Origin: Cycas panzhihuaensis
Lineage: Eukaryota > Cycadophyta
DNA: 64,000 nt
Reading direction: 5' to 3'
Assembly (NCBI GenBank): GCA_023213395.1
Contig: CM041465.1
Span: 147,195,741-147,259,740, forward strand
The position numbers and the translations under genes were made by a program. This document shows positions 46,255 to 58,009 of the stretch, one piece after another. Below the pieces are notes generated by a model that was given only the letters and a program-made list of their open reading frames with translations, had not been told where the DNA came from and searched no databases. The number at the start of each line of letters is the position of its first letter. Positions within the stretch are counted from its first letter, which is position 1.

Positions 46255-47075
46255 AAAAAGAAATAAAAAGTGAGGAAGGGGGATTGAGAGTGGATGATTG
46301 AGCTAATCTACTTCTCCTTTCTACCCTCCCTTCTTATGCAAAAATCAATACAATTCCCTTTTTCTTTTCTTTTCCTTTTGTTTTTCTTTTTTCTAAACAA
46401 AGAAAATAGCAACAAATCAAGATTCAAAATAGTGTATGTAGATATATGAAGGTTGTAGTTGTTTGTGTCTCCCTCCAATGCCTTATAAGTGCCTCAAACA
46501 AAGTAAAGAAAGAAACAAAAATTCTACTAACCTAATCTAAAGAAATTTTAGCAACTATCTACTTACCAGGTATATTATAGCAAGAAAAAAGAGTATGATA
46601 AAAAGATAAAAAATAAAATAAAGGATAGAAATAAGGTGTTGACCTTGCCTCCTTAAAATGATAGTTGAAATGTAGGATTGCTTGGGATTACTTGGAGAAT
46701 AACGTATTACTTAATGATCTTGTAGGTTTTTCTCCCTTCTTGCACAAGTTGGTGACCTACAAGACAAGTACTCTTATAAGGAATACAACACTATAAGTAT
46801 ATATATCACTAAAACAATAATAAGCAAATTCCTTCAAAAGTCAAGATGCTACCTTTAAGCTATGAAATAAAATAAATAGGATTGGTGGAGTTTCCTCAGA
46901 ATGACTACCATCCCCCAACATACAAGGGCTCCTTAAGTGTACTTAGGTGTCGTCCCTTATTTTACAGCTTTATGAAACACTGGATGAAGTAATAATTAAG
47001 AAAAAATATGAAACAATCACTTACTGAATAAAGGAAGACTATGAAATATAAGAAAATTAACTAGCATGTCCTACC
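45919..47075. other. Unrecognised DNA between TE-F and arm 2
   Basis: No gene seen. It holds T-rich and pyrimidine-rich stretches (46100-46400) and a CT array listed separately. This is pre-existing sequence right of the TE-F target site. Confidence 0.5.
46215..46251. repeat. (TC)n microsatellite
   Basis: About 18 TC units without interruption. Confidence 0.95.
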
Positions 47076-50000
47076 ATTTTATTATACAATCATAGCATGA
47101 AGATGGAGACAAATGGAGTAGAAAGGAATACCCATGATAAAAAGAGAAATGAATTACCTATACCTCTAGGAAAATAGATGGCCAATGACTATTGTTCTTC
47201 TCCTTCAAGGACCTCCAAGTTGTCTCTAGTGTTGTGCTTTCAATCTCTAAATGGATGCTAGAAAAATAGATCAAGTTGCTAAGATTCTAGAGGAATTTTA
47301 GTAGTATGATGATAAGGTAGCATAATCTCTAAGTCTCCTCTTTCAATGGAAAAAGAAGGGGATTCAATAGAGGAAATTAAGGTGAGGGGTTGGTGGTTCT
47401 CTACCCACAATGTGGGAAAAACCACCAAGCCAAAACCATGAGTTTTACTCATGGTTTGAGTGACTTGGGAAGAGTAAGATTTGGAAAGGATTTGGATTTC
47501 TTAGGCCTCCAAAATCTGATAAGGGTCAACTTGGGGTTGACATAATCTACCCCTATTGGACAATAAGTTATTAATGAGCTAACTATCACTAAAAATCCCA
47601 AATCTAAGTTGGTAAGAATTGTACTATAAATATATTAACAGTATTGCAACATATTCACAGAACTGTGAAGTATTTTGTGTACTTTAAAGTACCACTATTG
47701 CAAATAAAAATCAAGGCGGTATGGCACTAATTTAGTTTTTTACATAAAATAAGCATGCAACTAGGCTACAAACTCACTAAGTCAATAAGAAGCCATAAAA
47801 AAGAAAGAATGGTGCCCAATGGGCTAGAATAAAATGAAAATACAATGGAAAAACTAAGGAGATGATATTGTTTCTAGTCCAAGGAGCATGATGGGTGGAC
47901 TAAATAACAATGGACTAAAGTTGTACTCATCATCAATAGAAAGTGTTAGAATATAATGTTTAATGTATCTAGGTATAAGGTACGTCTTAGGGTCATCAAT
48001 GTAATAGTCTTAAGTATTATGTAATGGTCAATAAAGACATTGTCTAAGGTCCAATAGAGATGTTTAGTAATGTCATTAAATATGTAATACCTAATTAGTT
48101 AGTTGGGTGGTTGCACTTTTCATTAGAGGAGTTACCAATAAGTCCAAGTATAAATATGTATATGTCTCGTTCAACATTAATTCAATACAATGAAGATTTG
48201 ATAACCATGTTTAACATGGTATCAGAGCAGGTTGTGTAGGTACGTTACAGTGCCAATACTGAGAATCAAGGATAACCTAAGAGTGCATTCTCACTACTTC
48301 AAAAAAAATATCAGAGAGAAACTCATAGCCTAACTTATTAAGGAAATGAAAGGAACCTGCAATGGAAAGCATGGCTATGTTATTTCCATAATAGGAATCA
48401 AATGTATAGGACTTGGTGAGATTGTCAATAGAACGACATAAGTGACATTCTCTATAAACTATAGTTGTATAGTTTTATGGCCATTAAAAAGAGAGATTTG
48501 TGAGTTGTTGTGAGCTGGGTGATCAATCAAGGATTCTTTGTAGAGGTGTGGTGTCTGTTTATCTTCATTTCAATACATTGTATGCCTAATATATTTGAGT
48601 TTGAAAGGTGCATAGATCCATAATTTGTTAACAGAGAGTCTTTTGGTTGAATACAGTGGGACAATGAAGTCAGAATTGAGATCATCAATGCTCGATTCGA
48701 TACCACTAACATTTCATATATTGAGACTCTAGAAAAGATTAAGTAACTTAGAGGTTGGAATGATAGAGTTCTCCAAACTTCAAAAGTTATTCCGTCAAAC
48801 ATCTTTTCTACTGATGTTTAAAAGAATTTAAAGGTTTTAAAGTAGAAATTGCTCAAGAAAAATCATAAGGAAATATCCTTGAAAAAACAACGATAATTGC
48901 ATACGATTCATTTAAGGGATTTGGAGGAGATAGAGAAGCTCAATTGCAATGAAGCAAACAAACATGTTAAGAATATTTAAATATTGTTGGAGAGGTTGTT
49001 CGGCTACACCTTTGTACAAACGATGATAATGAGCGATGCCCATTATTTAAGAAGCCAAACCAAAGGAGAACGCAACTCGAATGATTGTGGATGTCTCCAG
49101 GTCTAACAAGATCGTGATGAAGAAATCTACCATTCTATAGTAACAAAGATATTTAGTTCTAGATATTGTTGAACCTTGAGTTTTAACAAAGGTAACTGTC
49201 ATCAAATGGGCCAGATATTTGGGCATCCAAGAGGCATTCATTTCTTATTCCTTCACTTGATGAACACGTAGACTCAACCCTTACAGAGAGAAAAATCTTG
49301 AAGTTAAAGCAGTATACCAATGGTGCTTCAAATATGGATCATGATTTATCCAACATTCATTTATGCATAGCCCATGAGTGCATTCTTTTTTTTTGTTAAG
49401 TCAAATAATATTTTTGCAAATATCACATAGCTAGCATCATTGGAAGTCTTATTTCTTTTATGTCCTGATGAATAAAGAGATTAATGATAAGTGCAGTTGC
49501 CGAAGGACTAAGAGAAGGGGTTAAGGCAGATGGAATATGTAGCAAGTGTTATCCCTACATTGATTGGTGTAGTTAACGAAGAAGTTAAGTATCTTAAATT
49601 TGCAAACACACACATTAATTGAATTTTCCAAAACAAAATTTTTTCCTTTTAGAGTTTTGAATTACCATTCTCTTTGTGATAGGGTTGCATAGTTTCATTA
49701 TGGGTTACATTTGATATTGTATTTGGTTAACATAACGTGGGTAGCTCTAGAAATAGGAACAACAAGAGTTATTATATGAATAACATCTGGCTCAAGGTGA
49801 TAAAGTTTCTTCAACAACATCAAGGAAATATAAGCAAAGAACATTGGACAGATTTATGAAAGAGAGAGGTTGAACGAAGGACGACTACAAATTTGTGAAA
49901 GAGGGGGGACAGTCCCTTAGAAATAATAAAGCATCATACTAGATCAAGAAGAACACTCAATTTAGGAAAAAATCTTTTTTATGCGCAAGTGAAATTGGTT

Positions 50001-50184
50001 GATACACAGTCACAAATGTAGAGACAAAGGCATCCATTTTTAAAATAGTTTAGGGTTTTGGAACCGTACTTTAAAAACGAGCATGTTGGTATGAAATTCA
50101 AGGTATTTTTTTTGTTAATTTGACAGATTTTATTTCAAGTTGAAGTAGGTATATTCAAACATCATGGAGTTGGAAGACATTATT
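47076..50184 (+). repeat. Inverted duplication, arm 2
   Basis: Reverse complement of 40604-43724. It includes the left flank of TE-G, the target duplication gaaag, the TE-G 5' LTR and about 1.97 kb of its leader. A perfect hairpin (aaaccatgagt and actcatggttt around three bases, near 47433-47457) is retained in both arms. Because this arm continues into the rest of TE-G, it is likely the original and arm 1 the copy. Confidence 0.92.
47944..48216 (+). repeat. TE-G 5' LTR
   Basis: TGTTAGAATATAATG...CATGTTTAACA, followed directly by the primer-binding site. A TATA-like tataaatatgtat lies near 48150. Confidence 0.93.
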
Positions 50185-50304
50185 ATTTTTATATAAAAAA
50201 GAAATGAATAGTAGTTGACAGATCTTCCTTTCCCTTTACCCAAATATATGGGAACAAATTTCCATTTGTAGATAATTAAAATAGAAAGCATACTAATGTT
50301 TTAA
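48217..50304 (+). other. TE-G primer site and long leader
   Basis: The 2.1-kb stretch between the primer site and gag shows short readable pieces such as NARFDTTNISYIETLEK near 48690 but no domain I recognise. The first 1.97 kb is duplicated in arm 1. Confidence 0.6.
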
Positions 50305-50680
50305 AGGCTATGGAAAATTATTGATGATCCTACATCAATTAATGAAAAATGGGAGGAAATTTTTAAGAAGAATAACATAATTACCATTAATGTGATGCTT
50401 GCAGCTTTTGACAAGAAAAGCCTTCCTCTTTCTTACCAATTCCTTATTCATATACTTCAAAATATTGACTCTGCTAAAGAGGCCTAGAATTTATTGATAG
50501 AAGTGTATGAAAAGGGTCCTCAAGAAGTGCAGAAAACTATGAGAAATATAAAGAACCAGAAAAAGAAGCTAAAGAGGAAAGTGAAAGGGGAAAACTAGCT
50601 TGATTCTAGAAAGCCTACATTGAGAATTGCTGGAAAAATAGAAGTTGAAAAACCTAAAAGTGATTTCAAACCTTAACCTT
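50305..50680 (+). pseudogene. TE-G gag-like relic
   Basis: The frame from 50305 reads RLWKIIDDP, LPLSYQFLIHILQNIDSAKEA, a TAG at 50485 (Trp position), then LLIEVYEKGPQEVQKTM and a lysine-rich tail (KNQKKKLKRKVKGE). This follows the same gag plan as TE-D (LWKIV... AKEAWDFL... EVFEQ), without a zinc knuckle. The N-terminal part is missing or unreadable. Confidence 0.72.
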
Positions 50681-51602
50681 TATAAGTGGTAAGTCATGGA
50701 GGCACAGGTACTTTAGTAGAAAGTATGGGAAACATTATCTTAATTTGTATTGATAGATTTATTACCAAGATACAAATGATGTCAGGTATATGGTTATTTC
50801 CACATGCACAAGACTCACTATGATTACGTTCAATTCAATTGCATTTCCTATTCTTGTCTTTGAAAGAATCCAAATTATGTTAGCATACCCTGCAATGACT
50901 CTAGAAGACCCATCTAAAGGAAGGAAAAACATAGTTAGAATATCATTTGATCAAAATCTTATTCACCAAGATTAATGTGTATTTTGGGTAGGCTACTTAA
51001 CCATGAAATTCAATCATATCAAAGTGATGTTATATCTTTATGTAGCCATATTTAGCAAATATATGTATGTAATCATAATAGAAGTTCTCATCATATTTGG
51101 CACAAAGGATTCATTCGATGATATAGAGAGAACAAGGTATATACCTTCACAATAAGAGTTAAGAAAGGAATCATTATTCCTTCTTTTCTTTCAAGTAAGT
51201 GTTCATTGGCTTAGGAATTTGATTGCCTTGGTAGACTTAGAGACAAATAAAAAAAATCCATTTCTCTTCATAGAGTTGAAATTATATGTTATCTCATTTA
51301 ATCCATGAGATAAAAATCAAAGGATACCACATCTACAGTTGGAATACATAAGAGGAGCCACTAAATAGGAAGTATGAGATGACAAAATAAATACCACATA
51401 TAAGTTTTATAGCATTTTAGTTGAAATCTAGGTTTATGACATCAGCTTCAAAAAAGTTCTAAAACTCAGGCATTGGAAATTTAAATAACTCTTCAAGTCA
51501 AGTCTTTTGTCTAGTTGTGTCAGTCAATCTTTAAAAGTAGGTGTTATAATGTTCTTGGTAGTCTGTGTTCTTATGATTATGACATTAAACATTAAGGGGA
51601 TA
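50681..51602 (+). other. TE-G region between gag relic and 3' LTR
   Basis: A 61-codon open stretch at 50790-50975 and several short ones are present, but I recognise no protease, integrase or RT. It may be a captured or fully decayed sequence. Confidence 0.5.
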
Positions 51603-51890
51603 TGTTAGAATATAATGTTTAAGATATAAATGTTTAATGTATCTAGGTATAAGGTATGTCTTAGGGTCATTAATATAATAGTCTTAAGTATTATGTAATG
51701 ATCAATAAAGATGTTGTCTAAGGTCCAATAGAGATGTTTAGTAATGTCATTAAATATATAATAACTAAGTAGTTGGTCATGTGGTTGTACTTTTCCTTAG
51801 AGGAGTTACCAATAAGTTTAAGTATAAATATATATATACATCATTCAACATTTATTCAATACAATGAAGATTTAATAACCATGTTTAACA
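51603..51890 (+). repeat. TE-G 3' LTR
   Basis: Matches 47944-48216, with an extra 15-bp piece near its start in which atgtttaa is duplicated. It ends CATGTTTAACA. Confidence 0.93.
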
Positions 51891-51895
51891 AAAAG

Positions 51896-53070
51896 AGGGC
51901 ATGGATAAACAACCAAACAAGCTAATCCAGTATACATCAACTATCTAAAATTAAATAAAGATTAATAAGGTGTGAAAAATATTGAGAAGCATACATATAC
52001 TTATATGTTTATTACCATATCCAAGCCCATTCCCATAAGCTAGAAAACACTACCCCCTTGGTAATAGAATCTCTTCAATTTAAAGTTAAAAGATGGTGAA
52101 TGTTGCCAATAGAGATTATGTGAGATATAATAATAATAACAATGAAATATGTGTATATAACACGGGGCGATGACTGCCATAGCTGTGCCTTATTAATAAG
52201 AGGTTGAAGAGTGCTACCCTTAAAGGGTGTTTCCCAGTTTAGCCTCCTAGGAAAATAATAATGGAGGTGTACAAGCTAAAAAGGATGATGAGACAGTGAC
52301 TAAATCGATCCCAATGATCTGATGGCTACAAATCCTAAGTATGTATAAAATGGGATGTCAAACAATAAAGGTGTTGCCTTAAAAGTAAGACAAAGTGAGC
52401 AACATGGCCCAAGATAGGATCTTGGAAGCCCAAAGTCCCTTGAATATGTGAAGTGATGCCTCAAATGCCTAAGGGGAAGGCTCGATGAATCTACGTGGGT
52501 CGTTATATTTTAACCTCATTAGTAGTCATCTTTTAGAGAAGGAGTGGTTTGGGTTCTTCTTGAAGCTAGTTTTTCATATTTTAACATTTTACTTTGTATT
52601 TTGTAATTTTATATTATTTTTAGAATTTTTACTACTTTTTCTTTTGTTATTTTTTTATGGTTTTATGATTTTATTTTTTAAGATTTTAAAAGGATTTTCT
52701 ATTATTTTCTAGGTTTTTGTAAATAGGAGTTATATAAAAGGAAATATGCAAACAAAGGAAAGGGTGATAAAATAAAAAGATCGAGGATATGAAATACAAA
52801 GGAGCAATGCAACCTATGGAAGCCATACTCTAGTCTAATATTTACAAATATATAAGGTAGTTTACCCTTGTTACGGAGCATGGTGGTGGATTAAGCTCTC
52901 ATTGGAGCATGTGAGAAGCTTTGACAGCATGGATTAGCTTTTAAAAGGGGCTAAAGGTGCCCGAGGTTATCACCATAGTTTAACCTCTTTAATAAGTGCC
53001 CCTTGGAGGTGAGACTAGGTGGGATTTGACCCCTGAATATATGTCTCAATGGAAGGCCCATTAGGCCAAA
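51896..53070. other. Unrecognised DNA, possible TE-H 3' region
   Basis: No clear domain. A T-rich tract lies at 52560-52720. By position left of the second RNase H this could include the 3' LTR of TE-H, but with only one LTR copy in the window it cannot be delimited. Confidence 0.4.
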
Positions 53071-53074
53071 AAAG

Positions 53075-53490
53075 AAGAGACATCCATCAATAGTAAATGA
53101 TGCTCTAGAATAAAATTCACTAACCTATCCATCTAAGTGTTAAGTCCATGTGGGATATAATGAATGGAAATGGAAGAGAACTGGGTCAAAATGGACCTAA
53201 CAAATATGGCTAAAGACCTCAGTCATGGGCAATGGACCTAGTAGACCTAAGTGAGTTGGGATACAATGAGCTAAGAGTCACAATATAAGGTAATAGACCT
53301 ATGGTGGAAGTAGAGTGCATCTATCAAGGCCTCTATGATGGCAGTGTACTTGGCTATATTATTAAGGGCCTTGGGTAAGCAGACTCCAGATCAAACTAAG
53401 GTGTATCCAAGGTAATCCTAAATGGTCTAGGCCATAACAGAAGGCCTCAAATCCCCATGACTACCCCCATCAGTGTGGATGATCAATTCC
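53075..53490 (-). pseudogene. Second RNase H relic, archaeal type (Tat-like)
   Basis: The minus strand reads ELIIHTDGGSHGD (53461-53475 encodes TDGGS), then KALNNIAKYTAIIEAL (about 53340-53370), LYCDS (about 53275-53285), and HYIPHGLNTxMDRLVNF near 53120-53160. These are the D, E, D and H/D blocks of type I RNase H in the RVT_3 or archaeal-like form, with NNxAEY changed to NNIAKY so the catalytic Glu is lost. Several TAG stops lie between blocks. Tat-group Gypsy elements are known to carry such an additional RNase H. Here it sits 4.7 kb past the integrase, unlike the usual place before it. Confidence 0.75.
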
Positions 53491-55394
53491 ATGGAGTAAT
53501 GCAATGACACCTCACGATGGGGTCACTAAATGAAGGGATATGGTAGGAATCAACTGGTCAACAAAAGGACTATGGTAGGCATAGAAATCTGACTAAGATA
53601 ATAAGCACTCTTAACCCTAAAAAATGATCATGTACTAATACTGTGACCTTCTTTAAAATCTACCCAAAGTGGTAGCCATGCCAAGTGGGTTTTGATCACG
53701 ATTGAGACCACGATGGGTCTAAACAACCAAATCTAAAGGTCCCAAATGGCCCATATGTCTAGATCCAACCTACTAATCATAGGCGGGAATGAAGTCTTTA
53801 CACAACCTACCCTAGATGTGAAGAAGGTAGTGGTGGATATATCCCCTTAAAACATATTCTATTTTATACATTTTCTTTTCATGCCCCTCTTTTGGGCTTT
53901 TTGTTATCTTTTTCTTTCTTTTTTTCTAGTTTTAAGAGGGCATATACATATACAATCACTTGGGTGTTGTGAGGTAGGCGTGGAGGTGGATCAAACCATG
54001 AGGATACTAAGAGGGTTATTGTATCAATAATAGTGGAGAGGGTTAAACCATGGGATGCAACAGACAAGCCGTGTGATGTTCCTAAGTGTTAATTATGGGA
54101 CATGCATGGAGCAGAGTCCTCTGGTTAGTTACCGTGGATAACTAAGCCATCCAGTTATAACAAGGAATATGCAAGAAATATTGTAAGCTCCCATCCAAGT
54201 TATAAGTATGGTAAACCAATGCCTAGGTGAAACCAAGGTAGGGGAAGGGTATAAAAAACTAATAGAGCATTATTTTATAAGAAAGGCAATATGTTAATGA
54301 TTCTAGGAAGAGGAAACCAAGTCACTTAAGAGCTTAATTGATAATAAGAATGGTAGCAAGGGGGACCTACAGGCTAACAACATGGTCAAAGGAGTTCAAG
54401 TGCTATAAAGAACTAAGCTAAAGGCATAATTAGTGCATAAGAAGTAGTGTCAAAAGCAATGAAGGTCATAAAAGTAATGAGAAAGTGGGGGTCAAGTGGC
54501 ACCTAACAAACAATGGGGTTACATGGGCACTAAATAGGTGACCAGCATGAAACTATGATCTTGTGGACGATAAACATCAATGGGAGATAGGATAGACTGC
54601 CAGGAGGCAAAAAAGATTTATTCACGAAGTAGGAAAAGCCCACTAATATTATGCACTAATGGTAAAATGTAGGAGCTTAAGCATGAAGGGGCCACAAGCT
54701 AATAGAGTGTGATTGAACCATATAAGAGATCATGGTGACAATGGGATCCAACAGGAAGAAGCAGGGAGTGAAACTGAGGTCGCATGTATGGGTTGGGGTC
54801 ATCTATGTACTTAGTTTTCTTATAGAATTTGATTTCATTTTTACCATCAGCTATAGGAATTCAAGAAAGACCCTTCTCTGCCCTTAGTTTCCCCTATCTT
54901 CCTAAGCTTGCCATGCACAATTGCATTGTTGTATCATCATGCAAATGGAGCTATTGGATCTGCATCAATGAGATGGTTGTGGTGCTTCATAATCCAGTGA
55001 GTGGATCTTGTTTTTTTATTTTATTTTTTTATGTTTTTTTAATGTGTTTTTTTCATAGGTAGGTTGTGACCATTTAGAGGGATGTACCCAAACGGGGCTT
55101 GTTTAGGGCACCATTTTGGTCTAGACTAGGGCATTTCGATGCCCTACTTTTGATGGGTCAGTTATTGTGCCCAAAAAGGAATATTTTATTGATTTTTTTA
55201 GTTTTTAAGAGGAAAATTTATGTACCATAGATTCATTCATGGTACTACAAATTCCTTTAGAAACTTACCACGGTATCATAAGTATATTCATGGTACCATA
55301 GTATTATTTACAATAGCATAGAAATATATGTGGTATAGACACAATCTTAACAATTTTTCTTTTTTGTTAAAAACCATCTTTAAAATTTAATCAT
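53491..55394. other. Region between second RNase H and PMD-like relic
   Basis: No confident domain. A 77-codon + strand stretch at 54829-55062 might be an upstream exon of the PMD-like gene, since a GTGAGT-like site follows it near 55000 and a TAGGTTG site precedes the next block near 55398, but this is speculative. A purine-rich minus-strand stretch at 53838-53930 resembles a polypurine tract. Confidence 0.35.
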
Positions 55395-57145
55395 TTAGGT
55401 TGTTGATTGACATAGGATGGGTCTACATATGTGATAACTAACTTGTTGTGCTCCTATGTGTTCTTTCAAGTTGTTTCTGTGATTAATAATCGCAAGAACA
55501 TAGGTACTTTAATGTTGGGCATTGTAGATCTAATGCTAGCATATGATTGGAAGATTTTGAGATGTTGTGGGCTATTGCAGGTAGTGATGGTATGCCACTA
55601 TATGTTAGATCAAGCTTTGTTAGTTGATATTATGTCCCATTGGGACTGAAGGAGCTAGTCTTCCATTTTCCTAGTATGGGAGATATCACGATCATTACTA
55701 GGGACATACAAAGAATCTTATGATTGCTAGTAATGGGAGCACCTCCTAAGTTGGGATCCTACTTGACACTAAGTATATACACCTGGCAACTAGATTTTTC
55801 TATAGGAAAGGCCACTAGGATCAACGCAAGGGGAATGTCCAGAAGATTATGACAACTAGGATTTCTCATATGAGGAAACTAATTATCTTTGTTGTTCTAT
55901 TTTATATTTCTTGGTGATAAAATTATAAGGAGGTCCCAGGTGGTTGGATAGATGTTATTTACTAATACGAGGGCAGGGAGCGATTAGATTGGATGACCCT
56001 TATAGTGGCCCATATTCAGTGCAATTGGATTAGATTTGGATAGTCAACCATAGAGATTTTTCATGTTACTCAATTCTCTAGTATTGGTTCTTTGACCATT
56101 TTCATAGAGTAGGGCCACAACTAGTGGCACCAAGTGGGGCCCTTATACACAAGTGGCCCTTTTATTTTCAAAGCCTCAAGGAGCTAAAGCAAGTCAAGTG
56201 AATAGTCAATATGACTTCCTTGGATCTTATGACCTTGGATGACTATGTGAGACACCCTTATCAAGGAATCCACTGGAACAATGATGATGAGGATAAGGAG
56301 GTCATAGCAGGGCTAGTTGTAGAGGCTAAAGAGGAGAAGGAAGATGAAGAGGAGGCTACCAGAGGTGAGGACAAAGAGGGAGAGGCTATTATAAGTGAGA
56401 AGGTACATGTTGTTGGTATGGAGGGAGAAGGAGCTGGCCAAGAGGCCATAGTAGCCTAGGGAGAGGTGCCTCCGAGAGGTGTCACCTTTGACTACCTTAT
56501 TCTAGTCCATTTCAGTTTACATCATTTCTTGAGTTATTTTTATACATGTATCTATTACTGATATATGGACTTATTTTATTGGTAGGTGAGGGCCTTATAG
56601 TAGAGTTCATCAATCATATTATTATTAAGCTCTTCGTTATGGTGTACATAGAGGGCCAACCTCCTATAGTAGACAACGAAGAGCTAACATTGATACACAC
56701 TCGCATGATAACTATTACTCCTCTAATGAGGGTGAGGGAGATGTGGGTTACAGAGGTACATAAGATTTGATCTAAGAGGGATCATTTTTAGGTTAAGAGA
56801 AATCACTGCTAGGTGAAAAGGGACCAACTACAGGTGGAGCAGATCTAAATGTAGGTTGAGAGGGCCTAGATGTAGGCTCAAATAAGGGAGTTGGAAATAC
56901 AATGAGAGGGGTAGATACCCCTAGTAGGAACAACGCCCCTATATATAGTTCGAGGGGTAGAGGCCCATATTATAGAGCTACGAGAGTAACTAGAGGAGGT
57001 TCAAAGCCACTTGGAGGAGGTACGAGAGGAGAAGGAGTGCCTTCAGTCTTGGTATGACTAGCTGATAGACTAGATGGTAGCTTACTCCTCACGAGCCATA
57101 GTATATCCATGACATACTACTGCCTAAGAGATGGGAGTCAAGGAT
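55395..57145 (+). pseudogene. Plant mobile domain (PMD)-like relic, antisense to TE-H
   Basis: A 72-codon stretch from 55431 ends LDQALLVDIMSHWD. After a one-base shift, VFHFPSMGDITIITRDIQ and LLVMGAPP follow. This matches the PMD core (W, FHLP, GEMT-T-x-D, LGLxxxGxP). An open acidic region lies at 56211-56459 with a Glu/Asp-rich run. From about 56760 to 57145 one frame reads a coiled-coil-like series of VKRDQLQVEQ-type heptads broken almost only by TAG or TAA where CAG or CAA is expected. PMD proteins are known as host silencing factors (MAIN/MAIL family) and as passengers of plant transposons. This copy is dead. Confidence 0.6.
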
Positions 57146-57889
57146 GAGGAGAGTAAGGTCAGGCCTTCATAGTGGCTAAGATGGAGTTTGGGGGGCACTT
57201 GGACCTGGGAGGGGAGGAGACCTTAGCCAGGAGATAACACCCCTCAAGGGCATGGGGGATGGTTGTATTTTTTGTAAAGGAAAGGTGGACCTCCAAGTGT
57301 ATGGGGTTTGTATATGCTTAGGCCTTATTACTTGATTATACACCCCTATAAGGATTCTATCTTCCTCATGACATGTTATATTTATATCCACATCATCCCC
57401 ATCTTTTGTACATATATATGGGGATTAATTGGTACCCTAACATTCTTTTGTATCATTGTGTATTATTAAATGGATGTATACTTATGCATTTCATTGTTCC
57501 CATGTATTGATATATATGCTTGTTTTCATGTATGTTTGAGTTGATATCTTTGTTTGCGTATGGAATTATAGCTCATGCACATAGCATATATAAACCATAT
57601 GAAATAGCGTTATGCAATTGACTACCAATTTATACTCGTAGTAGAGTCTTGTGCCCTCATTGTGGGGTAAGTCTAACTGACAACCAAAGATGGTCGAGGA
57701 GTAGAGGATGCTATGTGGTGAGGTATCCCCTTAAAGGGCAATAATCACATGGACATAAGTAGTTTAGGCTCATTTCATAGCTGCACACCCACATGGGGTG
57801 ATATCCTTACCTATGATAGAGGATGGGGGTAAAGGGCATAGCGAGGTGGTAAACTCCTAGATAAGGGGCCTTTGGCACCATGATTGAGG
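57146..57889. other. Unrecognised DNA left of the 30-bp repeats
   Basis: G-rich on the + strand near 57176-57260, then AT-rich. No domain seen. A ccccttaaag stretch at 57727 is the complement of a polypurine-like tract. Confidence 0.4.
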
Positions 57890-58009
57890 GTAGTTTAAGC
57901 TCATTTCAGAGCATGGTTGGCAGTTTAGGCTCATAATGGATCGAAGTTGGTAGTTTAGGCTTATATTGGATCAGAGTTGGCACTTTGGGCTCATACTAGA
58001 GCAAAGTTA
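57890..58009. repeat. 30-bp tandem repeat, four copies
   Basis: Four units of exactly 30 bp start at 57890, 57920, 57950 and 57980. Each begins gtagttta or a close variant, has ctcat or ttata in the middle, and ends agttg or agtta. They differ by about 20-30 percent. A related piece, tagtttaggctcatttca, lies at 57762. They sit just downstream of the TE-H integrase, beside a minus-strand taggggga tract near 58012-58022. Confidence 0.88.

Larger units (their letters stand above)
47944..51890 (+). mobile_element. TE-G: gag-only LTR retrotransposon
   Basis: The element is 3947 bp with LTRs 47944-48216 and 51603-51890, a perfect TGGTATCAGAGC primer site at 48217, a polypurine tract attaagggga at 51591-51600, and a target duplication of gaaag (47939-47943) and aaaag (51891-51895). 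The only recognisable protein relic is gag-like, at about 50305-50680. No pol domain was found. LTR divergence (about 6-7 percent by eye) exceeds the divergence of the duplication arms, so insertion came before duplication. Confidence 0.9.

Noticed and set aside
52485-52712. 75-codon hydrophobic + frame resembling a membrane protein
   Set aside because: Phe/Leu richness follows from the T-rich tract; no other support.
56261-56449. Minus-strand Ser/Pro-rich open frame
   Set aside because: Complement of the acidic Glu-rich + strand region of the PMD-like relic.
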